Source of the DNA: CANKJK01 sp964400405
Lineage (GTDB): Bacteria; Acidobacteriota; Vicinamibacteria; Vicinamibacterales; UBA2999
Direction of reading: 5' to 3'
Length of the DNA stretch: 64,000 nt
Assembly: GCA_964400405.1 (NCBI GenBank)
Contig: CAYNUO010000002.1
Coordinates: 1 to 64,000 of the forward strand
The notes beneath the pieces were generated by a model. It made no database searches and was not told the origin of the DNA. It saw nothing but the letters and a program-made list of their open reading frames with translations. Of this stretch, positions 25,189 to 33,642 are shown one piece after another; the first letter of the stretch is position 1, and each line of letters starts with the position of its first letter. The translations under genes were made by a program, and so were the position numbers.

Positions 25189-25655
25189 CAGCGGGCTCCC
25201 GCCGGGGACGGCAGCACGCGGTCAGCCTCGACGCCGCAGACCGGCTCCACACCCGGGGCGGCGAGAACGGCCGCCACATCCCTCGCGTTCGCGCGGCCCG
25301 CGAGGCACAGCAGGTGGACTCGGGTCGCACCGTCAAGCGGCACGCCCTGCCGGAGCAGCAGTTTCAGCAACGGTGCGCGGTCCTTCACGGTCGCCGCTTC
25401 AAGGGGCGTCATCCGGCCGTGCGGAACGATGAGCACGTCGGCGCCGATGTCGTAGCGGTCCACGGCGCTGGCACCCGCGTAGAGCTGACGCATGACCGCC
25501 GGCGGATCGTCGTCCATGACCGCCTCCGCAAGGTTGAGCGGCCGGTCCGTGAGGATGCGCGCGCCAAGGAGTTCGAGGCCGCTGTAGGCCGCAACCAGCA
25601 GCGTCGCGCCCACGATGGGCGCAGCCGCGATCAGGCGCAGTTGCGTGACCGTCAT
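25188..25655 (-). CDS. Small membrane-anchored ankyrin-like protein, cassette copy 1
   Basis: The 155-residue protein has one N-terminal membrane helix (about residues 8-28: IAAAPIVGATLLVAAYSG) and then ankyrin-like segments (NLAEAVMDDDPPAVMRQLYAGA; MTPLEAATVKDRAPLLKLLL). ATG 25655 overlaps the preceding membrane-protein stop as ATGA. Two paralogues occur at 29896 and 31774, each likewise directly after a membrane protein of one family. It probably works with its membrane partner; function unknown. Confidence 0.8.
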   Translation of the reverse strand: MTVTQLRLIAAAPIVGATLLVAAYSGLELLGARILTDRPLNLAEAVMDDDPPAVMRQLYAGASAVDRYDIGADVLIVPHGRMTPLEAATVKDRAPLLKLLLRQGVPLDGATRVHLLCLAGRANARDVAAVLAAPGVEPVCGVEADRVLPSPAGAR

Positions 25656-27070
25656 TGGGTGGTATCGAACCATGCGCCGGGCCACCGCCAGTGGATCTGG
25701 ATACGGGGCCGCGCCTCCCCGCGCCACAGCGCGTCGGCCATCAGCGTGTCCTTGATGGCCCGCTCACGCGGACTCGCCAGGCTCACCTCCTGGTCTTCCA
25801 GCCACGAGTCGGCGTACGCCCAGGCCTTGCGGGTGGCGTGCGCGCTGTCGCGCAGGCTGTAGTGCACGCCCATCATCTTGATGCCCCACGTCAGCGCCAG
25901 CACCGCGACGAGCGCGCTGGCCGCATGCGGGATCCGGGACGGGGCGCGTTCGTCGAGACGCGCGGCCAGGGCGCCAGCCACGGCCAGCGCGAAGAGCGCG
26001 CCAGCGGGGCTCATGATGACGTCCTTCGTGTAGACCAGATTCATCGCCGCATTGCCACCCAGCACCGCGATGAACACGACGATCATCCGATCGGCGTCGG
26101 AGAGCGCCCAACGGCGCCACCGCTCCCGCCCGGCCGCGATGTGCGCCACGAGCAGCACCGTCGCCGACGTGCAGGCCACGAGATTCACAGCCACCCACGG
26201 CTCGATCTGACCCCGCATGACCTGACGCACGACCCAGAACACGCCGGCCCTGGGCTCGGCGAACAGTACGGAGCCCATGGACGCCAGCACGTTGTAGGCG
26301 AAGAGCGGCAGCGGATTCGCACCGAACCGTGCCTGGATCGTCTCCGGCTCGAGAATCGCGAAGCCGAAGCCCGTGGCGCGCTCGTCGAGGCCAGGCGTGC
26401 CGACGTTGAACACCAGGTACCGCACCGCGAGGTACGCGACAACTCCGGCCACGGTCGCCGCCACGCCCCAGCGCGAAAGGCCCCGCCAGCCGGCGACGTA
26501 TCCCGCGACGACGATCACGCCGACCAGCAGACCGCTCTCGACCGAGAGCGCCGCCACAGCCAGCAGTACGAACGCCGCCACGTCCGACCACCAGCGGTGC
26601 GGCGCGCTGGCGATGAGCACCGTCAGCACGCAGCACAGCACGATCGTCAGGTACGCGTTGACCGGAAAGGCTTCGCGGATGGTGTCGGCGGAGGTGTGAA
26701 TGGACAGCAGCATCGCCACCGCGAGCGGGGCCGCCGATGCCTGCGCCCAGGTGCGGACCCGAAGGGCCGCCACCACGGCCGCGATCGTCAGCGTGAGCTG
26801 CACCGCATGCACGCCGCGGAACCACGCCGTGTAGTCGCCGCCGGACACGAGGTACACCAGTCGAATCGGCGCGAAGAGCAGCGGACGCATGTACCCGCCC
26901 GCCCACAGGTTGCCGACGATCAGTTCCCTGATCGTCCGCCGGTCCGCGGCGAAGATGTTCTGCAGGCTGTCGCTGAGCTGAACGGGTATGTCGACGAGAA
27001 AGTACGACGCCAGGCCCGCGGCCACCGCGGCGTACAGCCAGGCCGCCGCGCGCGGCGAGAGGGCCGTCAC
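25652..27070 (-). CDS. Polytopic membrane protein of the tripled cassette, copy 1 (GT-C-like?)
   Basis: The 472-residue protein has about 10-12 predicted membrane helices and a soluble tail of about 60 residues ending WFDTTQ. Features shared with the copies at 30356 and 32233 are an N-terminal LTPR-type start, an extracytoplasmic SDSLQN or DGASNM loop after helix 1, GGYMRPL or GFFRPL, TIREAFPVNxYL, a GVVAYLAVRY helix, GTPGLDERATGFGF, and YTKDVIMSPAGALF. The layout (large loop after helix 1, many helices) resembles GT-C glycosyltransferases or polymerases, but the usual Asp/Glu signature is not obvious. GTG 27070 overlaps the aminotransferase stop. Confidence 0.78.
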   Translation of the reverse strand: MTALSPRAAAWLYAAVAAGLASYFLVDIPVQLSDSLQNIFAADRRTIRELIVGNLWAGGYMRPLLFAPIRLVYLVSGGDYTAWFRGVHAVQLTLTIAAVVAALRVRTWAQASAAPLAVAMLLSIHTSADTIREAFPVNAYLTIVLCCVLTVLIASAPHRWWSDVAAFVLLAVAALSVESGLLVGVIVVAGYVAGWRGLSRWGVAATVAGVVAYLAVRYLVFNVGTPGLDERATGFGFAILEPETIQARFGANPLPLFAYNVLASMGSVLFAEPRAGVFWVVRQVMRGQIEPWVAVNLVACTSATVLLVAHIAAGRERWRRWALSDADRMIVVFIAVLGGNAAMNLVYTKDVIMSPAGALFALAVAGALAARLDERAPSRIPHAASALVAVLALTWGIKMMGVHYSLRDSAHATRKAWAYADSWLEDQEVSLASPRERAIKDTLMADALWRGEARPRIQIHWRWPGAWFDTTQ

Positions 27071-28173
27071 GCCTGCACGCGTGCCTCCCGCAGCACGCCG
27101 GCCACGTAGGCGACCTGTTCGGACGTCAGCTCGGGATAGATCGGCAGCGAGAGCACCTCACCCGCCGCCTGCTCCGCGACCGGGAAGTCGCCCGGCCGGC
27201 CGCCCAGATTGCGATAGGCCGGCTGCAGGTGCACGGGGATCGGATAGTGCACGCCGGTCTGCACGCCCGCGGCCTCGAGCCGGGCCCGCGCGTCGTCCCT
27301 CCCCTGGAGCCGGACCGCGAACACGTGATAGACGTGCCGGTCGCCCGTCCGCTCCTCCGGAACCCGGACGCCGGTGCCGGCCAGGGCCGCGCCATACGCC
27401 GCCGCGCGAGCGCGCCGCGCCTCGGTCCACGCGTCGAGATGCCGGAGCTTGATGCGCAGGATCGCGCCCTGGATGCCGTCCATCCGGAAGTTGAATCCCT
27501 TGAGGAGATGCTCGTAGCGCCGCTCCTCGCCCCAACTGCGGAGCAGGCGCGCCGTGCGGGCGATCTCCGGGTCATCGGTGACCAGCGCGCCGCCCTCGCC
27601 GCAGGCGCCGAGGTTCTTGCCCGGATAGAACGAGAAGCACGCGACATCGCTCATCGACCCGCATGTGCGGCCCTGATACGACGCCCCGTGCGCCTGCGCC
27701 GCGTCCTCGATGACGCGCAGGCCATGCCGCTTCGCGATGGCGAGGATCGGTTCCATGTCCGCGGGATGGCCGAACAGGTGCACCGGCATGATGGCCTTCG
27801 TCCGCGGCGTGATGGCCGCTTCGACCTTCGCGGGGTCCATCGTCAGGTGCCGCGGTTCCACGTCCACGAGCACCGGCGTCGCGCCGGCGTACTCGATCGC
27901 CGAGACCGTCGCGACGAACGTGAACGGCACGGTGATGACCTCGTCGCCGGGTCCGATGCCGCACGCCAGCAGCGCCAGATGGAGCGCGCTCGTTCCCGAG
28001 TTGAGAGCGACGCACTCGGACACGCCGCACCAGCGGGCGAACTCCTGTTCGAATGCGGTGACTTCCGGACCGAGGACATACTGCGTGCTCTCCAGCACGC
28101 GGAGGACCGCCGGTTCGATCTCGGACTTGAGGCTTCGGTACTGCGCGGCGAGATCCAGGTAAGGCACTTTCAT
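27067..28173 (-). CDS. wbpE: UDP-2-acetamido-2-deoxy-3-oxo-glucuronate aminotransferase, WbpE-type
   Basis: This DegT/DnrJ-family PLP enzyme has 368 residues: VPYLDLAAQYRSLKSEI, STQYVLGPEVTAFE, LNSGTSALHLALLACGIGPG, VIEDAAQAHGA, CFSFYPGKNLGACGEGG with the PLP Lys, and FNFRMDGIQGAIL. The N-terminal LDL...Y and the YPGKNLGA...GEGG segment match the WbpE/WlbC/FdtB group that aminates C3. Together with WbpA at 1-830, WbpB at 28868 and WbpD at 33639 it completes a UDP-GlcNAc to UDP-2,3-diacetamido-uronate route. The start is ATG 28173, one base overlapping the previous stop. Confidence 0.88.
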   Translation of the reverse strand: MKVPYLDLAAQYRSLKSEIEPAVLRVLESTQYVLGPEVTAFEQEFARWCGVSECVALNSGTSALHLALLACGIGPGDEVITVPFTFVATVSAIEYAGATPVLVDVEPRHLTMDPAKVEAAITPRTKAIMPVHLFGHPADMEPILAIAKRHGLRVIEDAAQAHGASYQGRTCGSMSDVACFSFYPGKNLGACGEGGALVTDDPEIARTARLLRSWGEERRYEHLLKGFNFRMDGIQGAILRIKLRHLDAWTEARRARAAAYGAALAGTGVRVPEERTGDRHVYHVFAVRLQGRDDARARLEAAGVQTGVHYPIPVHLQPAYRNLGGRPGDFPVAEQAAGEVLSLPIYPELTSEQVAYVAGVLREARVQA

Positions 28174-28871
28174 CACGAACGGGACTCCTCGGCCCGCGCG
28201 GGCGTCCAGCCGTCGCGCCACCGGAGAAAACGGGCGGGAACGCCGGCCATGATGGCGCCGGCAGGAACATCAGTGGTCACGACGGCGCCGGCGCCGACGA
28301 TGGCGCCGCGCCCGATGGTCACACCGGGCAGGATGACGGCGTTCACGCCGACGTCCACGCCGGTCTCGATCCGGACAGGGGAAATGACGAGGTCGGTCGC
28401 GATGACCGGCACGTCCGCCGGCTGCGCCGTGTGCTCGGACCCGAGCACCCGCGAACCAGGTCCCAGGCCGGAGCCGTCGGCGATCTCGAAGTCCCGCACG
28501 TCCAGATACGCCATCGGGCCGATCCAGACGCGATGCCCGATCCGGCAGTGTCCATCGAACCTGCCCTGGAGGAAGGCCATCTCGCCGATGAAGACGCCGT
28601 CACCCATCTCCACGGTCTCGGGATGACGGATCATGGCGCCGCGGCCGACGCGCAGCGCGTCGCCGCAGCCTTTCAGCATGGCCCGCCAGGCGACCCGTCG
28701 CATCCGGGCGTCGGCGTCGGAGTCTCCCCACGCGTGCGCGCCGGCCAACGCCAGCAGGTCCGCGAGCGGCCTCTCTCGCCGGAGGCGTGCGCAGAGCGCC
28801 AGATCCTCCGGAGGATCCGGTTCGATCGGGCGCAGGCCGTGCACCGCGGATACCAGCCGCCCCTGCTTCAA
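28173..28871 (-). CDS. Left-handed beta-helix acyltransferase with N-terminal extension
   Basis: The 232-residue protein starts from a probable TTG 28871 (TTGA overlap with the oxidoreductase stop). The first 70 residues are helical and not hexapeptide-like; the rest shows hexapeptide-repeat turns (GDGVFIGE, CRIGHRVWIG, GLGPGSRVLGSEHT, VDVGVNAVILPGVTIGRGAIVGAGAVVTTDVPAG) and a terminal VPARFLRWR. This fits a sugar O- or N-acetyltransferase using acetyl-CoA. Although next to WbpB/WbpE, the WbpD-like gene at 33639 is the better N-acetyltransferase, so this one may O-acetylate the glycan. Confidence 0.8.
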   Translation of the reverse strand: MKQGRLVSAVHGLRPIEPDPPEDLALCARLRRERPLADLLALAGAHAWGDSDADARMRRVAWRAMLKGCGDALRVGRGAMIRHPETVEMGDGVFIGEMAFLQGRFDGHCRIGHRVWIGPMAYLDVRDFEIADGSGLGPGSRVLGSEHTAQPADVPVIATDLVISPVRIETGVDVGVNAVILPGVTIGRGAIVGAGAVVTTDVPAGAIMAGVPARFLRWRDGWTPARAEESRS

Positions 28872-29899
28872 CGGGTGACCCCGGCGGCCGGCTGCGTCAA
28901 CGCCGCCGTTCCGCGCGACGCCAGCGAGGCCGTCGCCGCCTCGAGCAGCCGCACGACGCGCAGGCCGGCGGCACCATCCGTCAACGGCGCCGTGCCGTTC
29001 GCGATGCACTCGGCGAAGTGCCGCACTTCGTACTGCAGCGCCTCCGCCACGGGCAGGTGCGGCGCCCACATGTCGCCCGAGCGGTAGCCGACGAGCACCT
29101 GGTAGCGGTCCTCGGGGCTCGGGTCCACCGAGATGCCGCGGTCGTAGACCTTCACCTTCTCGCTGGCTTCGAGGTCGTCGAACACGATCATCCGGCGGCT
29201 GCCGCCGATGAGCGTCCGCCGCACCTTGACCGGCGCGAGCCAGCTCGCATGCACGTGACCGAGCAGCGTCCCCTCGAAGAACATCGTCAGATACGCGACG
29301 TCCTCGGGCTTGCCCGGCACGTGCGACATGCCGGTCGCGGACACGGAGACCGGGTGCCGGCCGAGCACGTAGTCCATGATCGACAGGTCGTGCACGGCCA
29401 GGTCCCACAGCACGTTCACGTCGTGCTGGAACAGGCCGAGATTGATCCGCACCGAGTCGTAATAGTAGATGTCGCCGAGCTCGCCGTCGTCGATGAGCTG
29501 CCTGATGCGCCGCACGGCCGGTGTGTAGACGAATGTGTGGTCGACCATCAGCACGAGGCCGCGCCGCGCCGCCTCCGCGACCATCGCCTCGCCATCGGCG
29601 ACCGACGCCGCCAGCGGCTTCTCCACCAGTACGTGCTTGCCCGCCCTGAGCGCTTCGAGCGTCAGCGGGGCGTGCGTGGCCACGGGCGTGGCGATGGCGA
29701 CGGCGTCCACGTCCGGACGAGCGAGGAGCGCCTCGGCGCTGTCGACGGTCGCGACGCCGGGAAACCGGCGCGCGGCATCGGCCAGGCGGGCCGGGTGCGG
29801 ATCGGCAATCGCCACCAGCGTGGTCGCCGGACATTCCCTGAAGTTTCTTGCGAGGTTCGGTCCCCAGTAGCCGAACCCGATCACACCGACACGAATCAT
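28868..29899 (-). CDS. wbpB: Gfo/Idh/MocA oxidoreductase, WbpB/WlbA-type
   Basis: This NAD(H)-dependent oxidoreductase has 343 residues. It starts with IRVGVIGFGYWGPNLARNF, then VAIATPVATHAPLTLEALRAGKHVLVEKPLA with the family EKP motif, VDHTFVYTPAVR, and WDLAVHDLSIMDYVLG carrying the catalytic His region. In the Wbp pathway it oxidises C3 of UDP-GlcNAcA and hands the 3-keto sugar to WbpE. ATG 29899 overlaps the preceding ankyrin gene (ATGA). The order WbpB, acyltransferase, WbpE is kept, but two membrane/ankyrin cassettes separate it from WbpD. Confidence 0.85.
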   Translation of the reverse strand: MIRVGVIGFGYWGPNLARNFRECPATTLVAIADPHPARLADAARRFPGVATVDSAEALLARPDVDAVAIATPVATHAPLTLEALRAGKHVLVEKPLAASVADGEAMVAEAARRGLVLMVDHTFVYTPAVRRIRQLIDDGELGDIYYYDSVRINLGLFQHDVNVLWDLAVHDLSIMDYVLGRHPVSVSATGMSHVPGKPEDVAYLTMFFEGTLLGHVHASWLAPVKVRRTLIGGSRRMIVFDDLEASEKVKVYDRGISVDPSPEDRYQVLVGYRSGDMWAPHLPVAEALQYEVRHFAECIANGTAPLTDGAAGLRVVRLLEAATASLASRGTAALTQPAAGVTR

Positions 29900-30351
29900 C
29901 GCCGCGCCTCCGCGGAACCACAGGACTCCGCCGTCCAATCAGCAGGGGCCACCAGGCGCCCGATGGCCTCACGGCCTCTCCCGGCCATGAAGCAGGCCGC
30001 CGCGTGCGCCTCGTCCCGGGACAACTCCGCGCCGTACCGCCGCGCGACGCGCACCACGACATCATCCGACGTGTACACCGCCGCGGCGAGCGGCCGGACG
30101 CTCAGCCCGACTTCTTCGGGGAGCATGCCTGGTCTGACCTGGTAGATCGCATTCGGGTCTGCGCCGGTCTCGAGGAGCCAGACCGCCGTCGCGGCGTCGG
30201 ACAGCGCGATCGCCTCGCCGAGGTTGCGTGGCGGGTCGGGGGCGAGTGACCCGGCCGGCAGCGCGCCACCGACGCTGATCACCACCATGAGCGCGGCCGC
30301 CGCGACCAGCGGTGCCGCCACAAGCGTCTGCAGAATCGTCCGGGGAGTCAT
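29896..30351 (-). CDS. Small membrane-anchored ankyrin-like protein, cassette copy 2
   Basis: This is a 151-residue paralogue of the protein at 31774: an N-terminal membrane helix (VAAPLVAAAALMVVISVGG), then NLGEAIALSDAATAVWLLETGADPNAIY (an ankyrin-type GADPN turn) and PLAAAVYTSDDVVVRVARRYGAEL. Two Cys near the C-terminus (ACFMAG; ESCGSA) are also present in copy 3. It starts at ATG 30351, 4 nt after the membrane-protein stop. Probably part of a two-protein unit; function unknown. Confidence 0.8.
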   Translation of the reverse strand: MTPRTILQTLVAAPLVAAAALMVVISVGGALPAGSLAPDPPRNLGEAIALSDAATAVWLLETGADPNAIYQVRPGMLPEEVGLSVRPLAAAVYTSDDVVVRVARRYGAELSRDEAHAAACFMAGRGREAIGRLVAPADWTAESCGSAEARR

Positions 30352-30355
30352 GGGG

Positions 30356-31777
30356 TCATTGGGTCTCGTCGAACCAGCTCGTCGGCCACGGGAGCGACGG
30401 CCACGGTGCGACCGGCGTTTTCCGCAACGCGTCGATCTCGAGCGCCTGCTTCAGGGCCCGCTTCCGCGGCGAATCGAGGACGATGCCCGTCCGTTCCATC
30501 CACCGGTCGACTTCGGCCCACTCGCGACGGATGGAGATCGCCTCCTTGCGGATGCTGAAGTGGATGCCGACGAACTTGACCGCCCAGGCGGTCGACAGCA
30601 GCAGCAGCGCGACCGCGGCGAACGCGGAGCCGCGGCGCCAGGCCCCCGAGCCGGCACGCATCAGGACCTCACGCATCGCGACCGCGGCAGCCGCGGCGAC
30701 AAACACGGCACCCGTCGACAGCACGACGTCCTTGACGTATGCGTAGCAGAAGGCGGCGTTCGCGGCCACCAGGACCGGCGCCATCAGCAGGATGCGGTCG
30801 TGGTGGGTCAGGCCCGCCCGCCAGCCGCGCCACCGCAGCCGGTACGCCGTGGCGACGAGGATCGTCACGCCAGTGGCGCAGAAGACGTTCAGCTCCACCC
30901 ACGATTCGCGCGCACCCTCGACGAGCCCGCGCACGAAGAGGTAGATGGCATTACGCGGCTCGGCGGTCAGCAGCGTCAGCAGCGCCGCGGAGACGTTGTA
31001 GGCGTAGAACAGCAGCGGCCGGTCACCAAACCGCCCCTGGATGTCGGCGGCCTCGATGGTCGCGAAGCCGAAGCCGGACGCGCGGTCGGCGAGCTCCGGC
31101 GTGCCGTTGTGAAACCAGCCGAAGCGGACGACGAGATACGCCACGACGCCTGCCGTCATCACGGCCATGGCCGGACGCGACACGCCGCGCCAGCCGAGGA
31201 CGAATGCCGCGGCCCCCGCCACCCACACCAGCAGCCCGGAATCCACCGTCAGCGCCGCGTAGGCGAACAGCAGCAGCGCCAGGACGTCGTTGAGCCGGCG
31301 GCGCGGTTCGGCGGCGAGGACGGCCGCGCCCAGCGTGCAGATCGCCACCGCGAGGAAGTGATTGATCGGAAACGCCTCGCGCACGGTGCCGGGAAAGGTG
31401 TGCCCGCCGACCAGCACGGCGACGCCGAACGTGAACGCGACGGCGTCGGTCACGGTCTCCACACGGAGCCACCGCAGGAACAGCGCCAGGAGCACGAACA
31501 CCTGCGCGACGTGAATCGCCTTGAACCACAGGAAGTAGGCGCCGCCGGACAGATCCATCACGATCCGGTAGGCGGGAAACATCAGCGGCCTGAAGAAGCC
31601 CTTGTTGTCGGCCTTCTCGACGACGAGCTGCCAGAGGCCCTTGTCGACGACGCTGATCATGTTGCTGGCGCCGTCCGTCGGCTGGATGGGCAGGCGCGTC
31701 ATGAACCAGGCGAGTGTCGCCGTGACCGTGATCACAAGCAGCCACGCGCATCGACGAGGGGTCAGAGCCGTGTTCAC
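30356..31777 (-). CDS. Polytopic membrane protein of the tripled cassette, copy 2
   Basis: The 473-residue product starts at GTG 31777 (GTGA overlap with the copy-3 ankyrin stop). It has about 11 membrane helices and a soluble tail ending WFDETQ. Over long stretches it is nearly the same as copy 3 (for example EGARESWVELNVFCATGV and HHDRILLMAP), so this pair arose by recent tandem duplication; copy 1 at 25652 is more distant. WFMTRLPIQPTDGASNM forms the end of helix 1 and the first outer loop. GT-C transferase or flippase-like roles are guesses. Confidence 0.8.
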   Translation of the reverse strand: MNTALTPRRCAWLLVITVTATLAWFMTRLPIQPTDGASNMISVVDKGLWQLVVEKADNKGFFRPLMFPAYRIVMDLSGGAYFLWFKAIHVAQVFVLLALFLRWLRVETVTDAVAFTFGVAVLVGGHTFPGTVREAFPINHFLAVAICTLGAAVLAAEPRRRLNDVLALLLFAYAALTVDSGLLVWVAGAAAFVLGWRGVSRPAMAVMTAGVVAYLVVRFGWFHNGTPELADRASGFGFATIEAADIQGRFGDRPLLFYAYNVSAALLTLLTAEPRNAIYLFVRGLVEGARESWVELNVFCATGVTILVATAYRLRWRGWRAGLTHHDRILLMAPVLVAANAAFCYAYVKDVVLSTGAVFVAAAAAVAMREVLMRAGSGAWRRGSAFAAVALLLLSTAWAVKFVGIHFSIRKEAISIRREWAEVDRWMERTGIVLDSPRKRALKQALEIDALRKTPVAPWPSLPWPTSWFDETQ

Positions 31778-32226
31778 GGCTTCGCTCCGGGGCTGCAGTC
31801 GCCGGCTGTCCAGTCCGGTGGCGCGACCATGCGTCCGATCTCTCCGCGACCCTTGCCAGTCATCCAGCACGCAACGGTGCGCGCCTCGTCCGGCGGCAGC
31901 CGCGCGCCGTAGCGCTGTGCGATGCGCACCATCAGGTCGTCGGACGTATAGGCCGCCGCAGCCAGCGGACGGACCCGCAGCCCGACCTCGCTTTCAATCA
32001 GCCTCGGCCTGATCTCGTAGACGGCATTCGGGTCCGCACCGGCCCGGAACAGTCGCGAGGCCGTGGCCGCGTCCGACAGTGCGATCGCTTCGGCGAGGTT
32101 GCGTGGCGGATCCGGCGCGAACGGACCAGCCGGCGTCGCGCCCCCAACGCTGAGCACCAGCAGCAGTCCGGTCGCCGCGACCAGCGGCGCGGCGACGAGC
32201 GCGGGCAGAACCGTCCGGGATGACAT
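31774..32226 (-). CDS. Small membrane-anchored ankyrin-like protein, cassette copy 3
   Basis: The 150-residue protein has an N-terminal helix (VAAPLVAATGLLLVLSVGG), NLAEAIALSDAATASRLFRAGADPNAVY and PLAAAAYTSDDLMVRIAQRYGARL. It is closely similar to copy 2 in protein and DNA. It starts at ATG 32226, 6 nt after the membrane-protein stop. The conserved order, membrane gene then ankyrin gene, in all three cassettes is the main evidence that the two act together. Confidence 0.8.
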   Translation of the reverse strand: MSSRTVLPALVAAPLVAATGLLLVLSVGGATPAGPFAPDPPRNLAEAIALSDAATASRLFRAGADPNAVYEIRPRLIESEVGLRVRPLAAAAYTSDDLMVRIAQRYGARLPPDEARTVACWMTGKGRGEIGRMVAPPDWTAGDCSPGAKP

Positions 32227-32232
32227 CCGCGT

Positions 32233-33642
32233 CTACTGCGTCTCGTCGAACCACCGCGCGGACCACGGGAGTTCCGGCCACGGGGCAAGGGGCGCCCGTC
32301 GGAGCGCGTCGTCTTCGAGCGCCTGCTTGAGCGCCTGCTTCGCCGGCGAATCGAGCGGAAACCGTTCGCGCGCGATCCAGTCATCGACGACCGCCCACTC
32401 ACGGAGCACCGCCCGGGCTTCGGTGCGGAGACTGAAGTGCACGCCTACCAGCTTGACCGCCCAGGCGCTGGAAAGCAGCGTGAGTGCCATCGCCACCGGC
32501 GCCGTCGCCGAACGCCACCCGCCCGCGGCGAACCGCACGAACATCTCCCGCATGGAGACGGCGGCCGCCGCCGCGATGAACACGCCCCCGGTGGACAGCA
32601 CCACGTCCTTGACGTACGCGTAGCAGAAGGCGGCGTTCGCGACCACCATCACCGGCGCCATCAGCAGGATGCGGTCGTGGTGGGCCAGACCGTCCCGCCA
32701 GGCGCGCCACCTGAGGCGGTACGCCGCGGCGACGAGCAGCGTCACGCCCGTCGCGCAGAACACGTTCAGCTCCACCCACGACTCGCGCGCGCCTTCGACG
32801 AGCCCGCGCACGAAAAGGTAGATGGCGTTGCGCGGCTCCGCGGTCAGCAGCGTCAGCAAGGCCGCGGACAGGTTGTAGGCGTAGAAGACCAGCGGGCGGT
32901 CGGCGAAGCGCTGCTGGATATCGGAGGCCTGGATTGCTGAAAAGCCGAACCCGGAGGCGCGGTCGGCGAGCTCCGGCGTGCCGTTCTGGAACCAGCCGAA
33001 ACGGACGACGAAATAGGCCACGACGCCTGCCGTCATCAGGGCGATGGCCGGACGGGACACGCCGCGCCAGCCGAGGGCGAACGCCGAGGCGGCCGCCACC
33101 CAGACCAGCAGACCGGATTCCAGAGTCAGCGCGGCGTAGACGAACAGCAGCAGCACCAGCGCGTCATTCAACCGGCGGTGCGGCTCGGCGGCGAGAACGG
33201 CCGCGCCGAGCGCGCAGATCGCGACCGCAAGAAAATGGTTGATCGGATACGCCTCGCGCACCGTGCCCGCGAACGTGTGCCCGCCGACGAGCACCGCGAC
33301 ACCGAATGCGAACGCGACGGTGTCCGTCACGGACTCCACGCGGAGCCACCGCAGGAACAGGGCGAGAAGCAACGTCACCTGCGCGACATGGATGGCCTTG
33401 AACCACGCGAAATACGCGCCTCCCGAGAGCTTCATCACGATCAGGTACGGGGGCCACATGAGCGGGCGGAAGAAGCCTGCGTTGTCCATCTTCGCGACGA
33501 ACAACTGCCAGGGTCCGCTGTCCACCACGCCGATCATGTTGCTGGCACCGTCGGGCCACTGAATCGGAATGCGGGTCATGAACCACGCGAGCGTCGCGGC
33601 GACCGAGCACGCGAACGCCCAGGCCAGTCGACGTGGCGTCAG
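32233..33642 (-). CDS. Polytopic membrane protein of the tripled cassette, copy 3
   Basis: About 469 residues, closely similar to copy 2 along its length (TRIPIQWPDGASNM, GFFRPL, TVREAYPINHFLAVAIC, NGTPELADRASGFGFSAIQ, YAYVKDVVLSTGGVF, end WFDETQ). No ATG, GTG or TTG lies near the expected N-terminus. Alignment with copies 1 and 2 (start of the LTPR segment) points to a CTG at 33642 that overlaps the WbpD stop as CTGA; the in-frame extension further upstream is an Arg-rich shadow. The start therefore remains uncertain. Confidence 0.75.
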   Translation of the reverse strand: MTPRRLAWAFACSVAATLAWFMTRIPIQWPDGASNMIGVVDSGPWQLFVAKMDNAGFFRPLMWPPYLIVMKLSGGAYFAWFKAIHVAQVTLLLALFLRWLRVESVTDTVAFAFGVAVLVGGHTFAGTVREAYPINHFLAVAICALGAAVLAAEPHRRLNDALVLLLFVYAALTLESGLLVWVAAASAFALGWRGVSRPAIALMTAGVVAYFVVRFGWFQNGTPELADRASGFGFSAIQASDIQQRFADRPLVFYAYNLSAALLTLLTAEPRNAIYLFVRGLVEGARESWVELNVFCATGVTLLVAAAYRLRWRAWRDGLAHHDRILLMAPVMVVANAAFCYAYVKDVVLSTGGVFIAAAAAVSMREMFVRFAAGGWRSATAPVAMALTLLSSAWAVKLVGVHFSLRTEARAVLREWAVVDDWIARERFPLDSPAKQALKQALEDDALRRAPLAPWPELPWSARWFDETQ

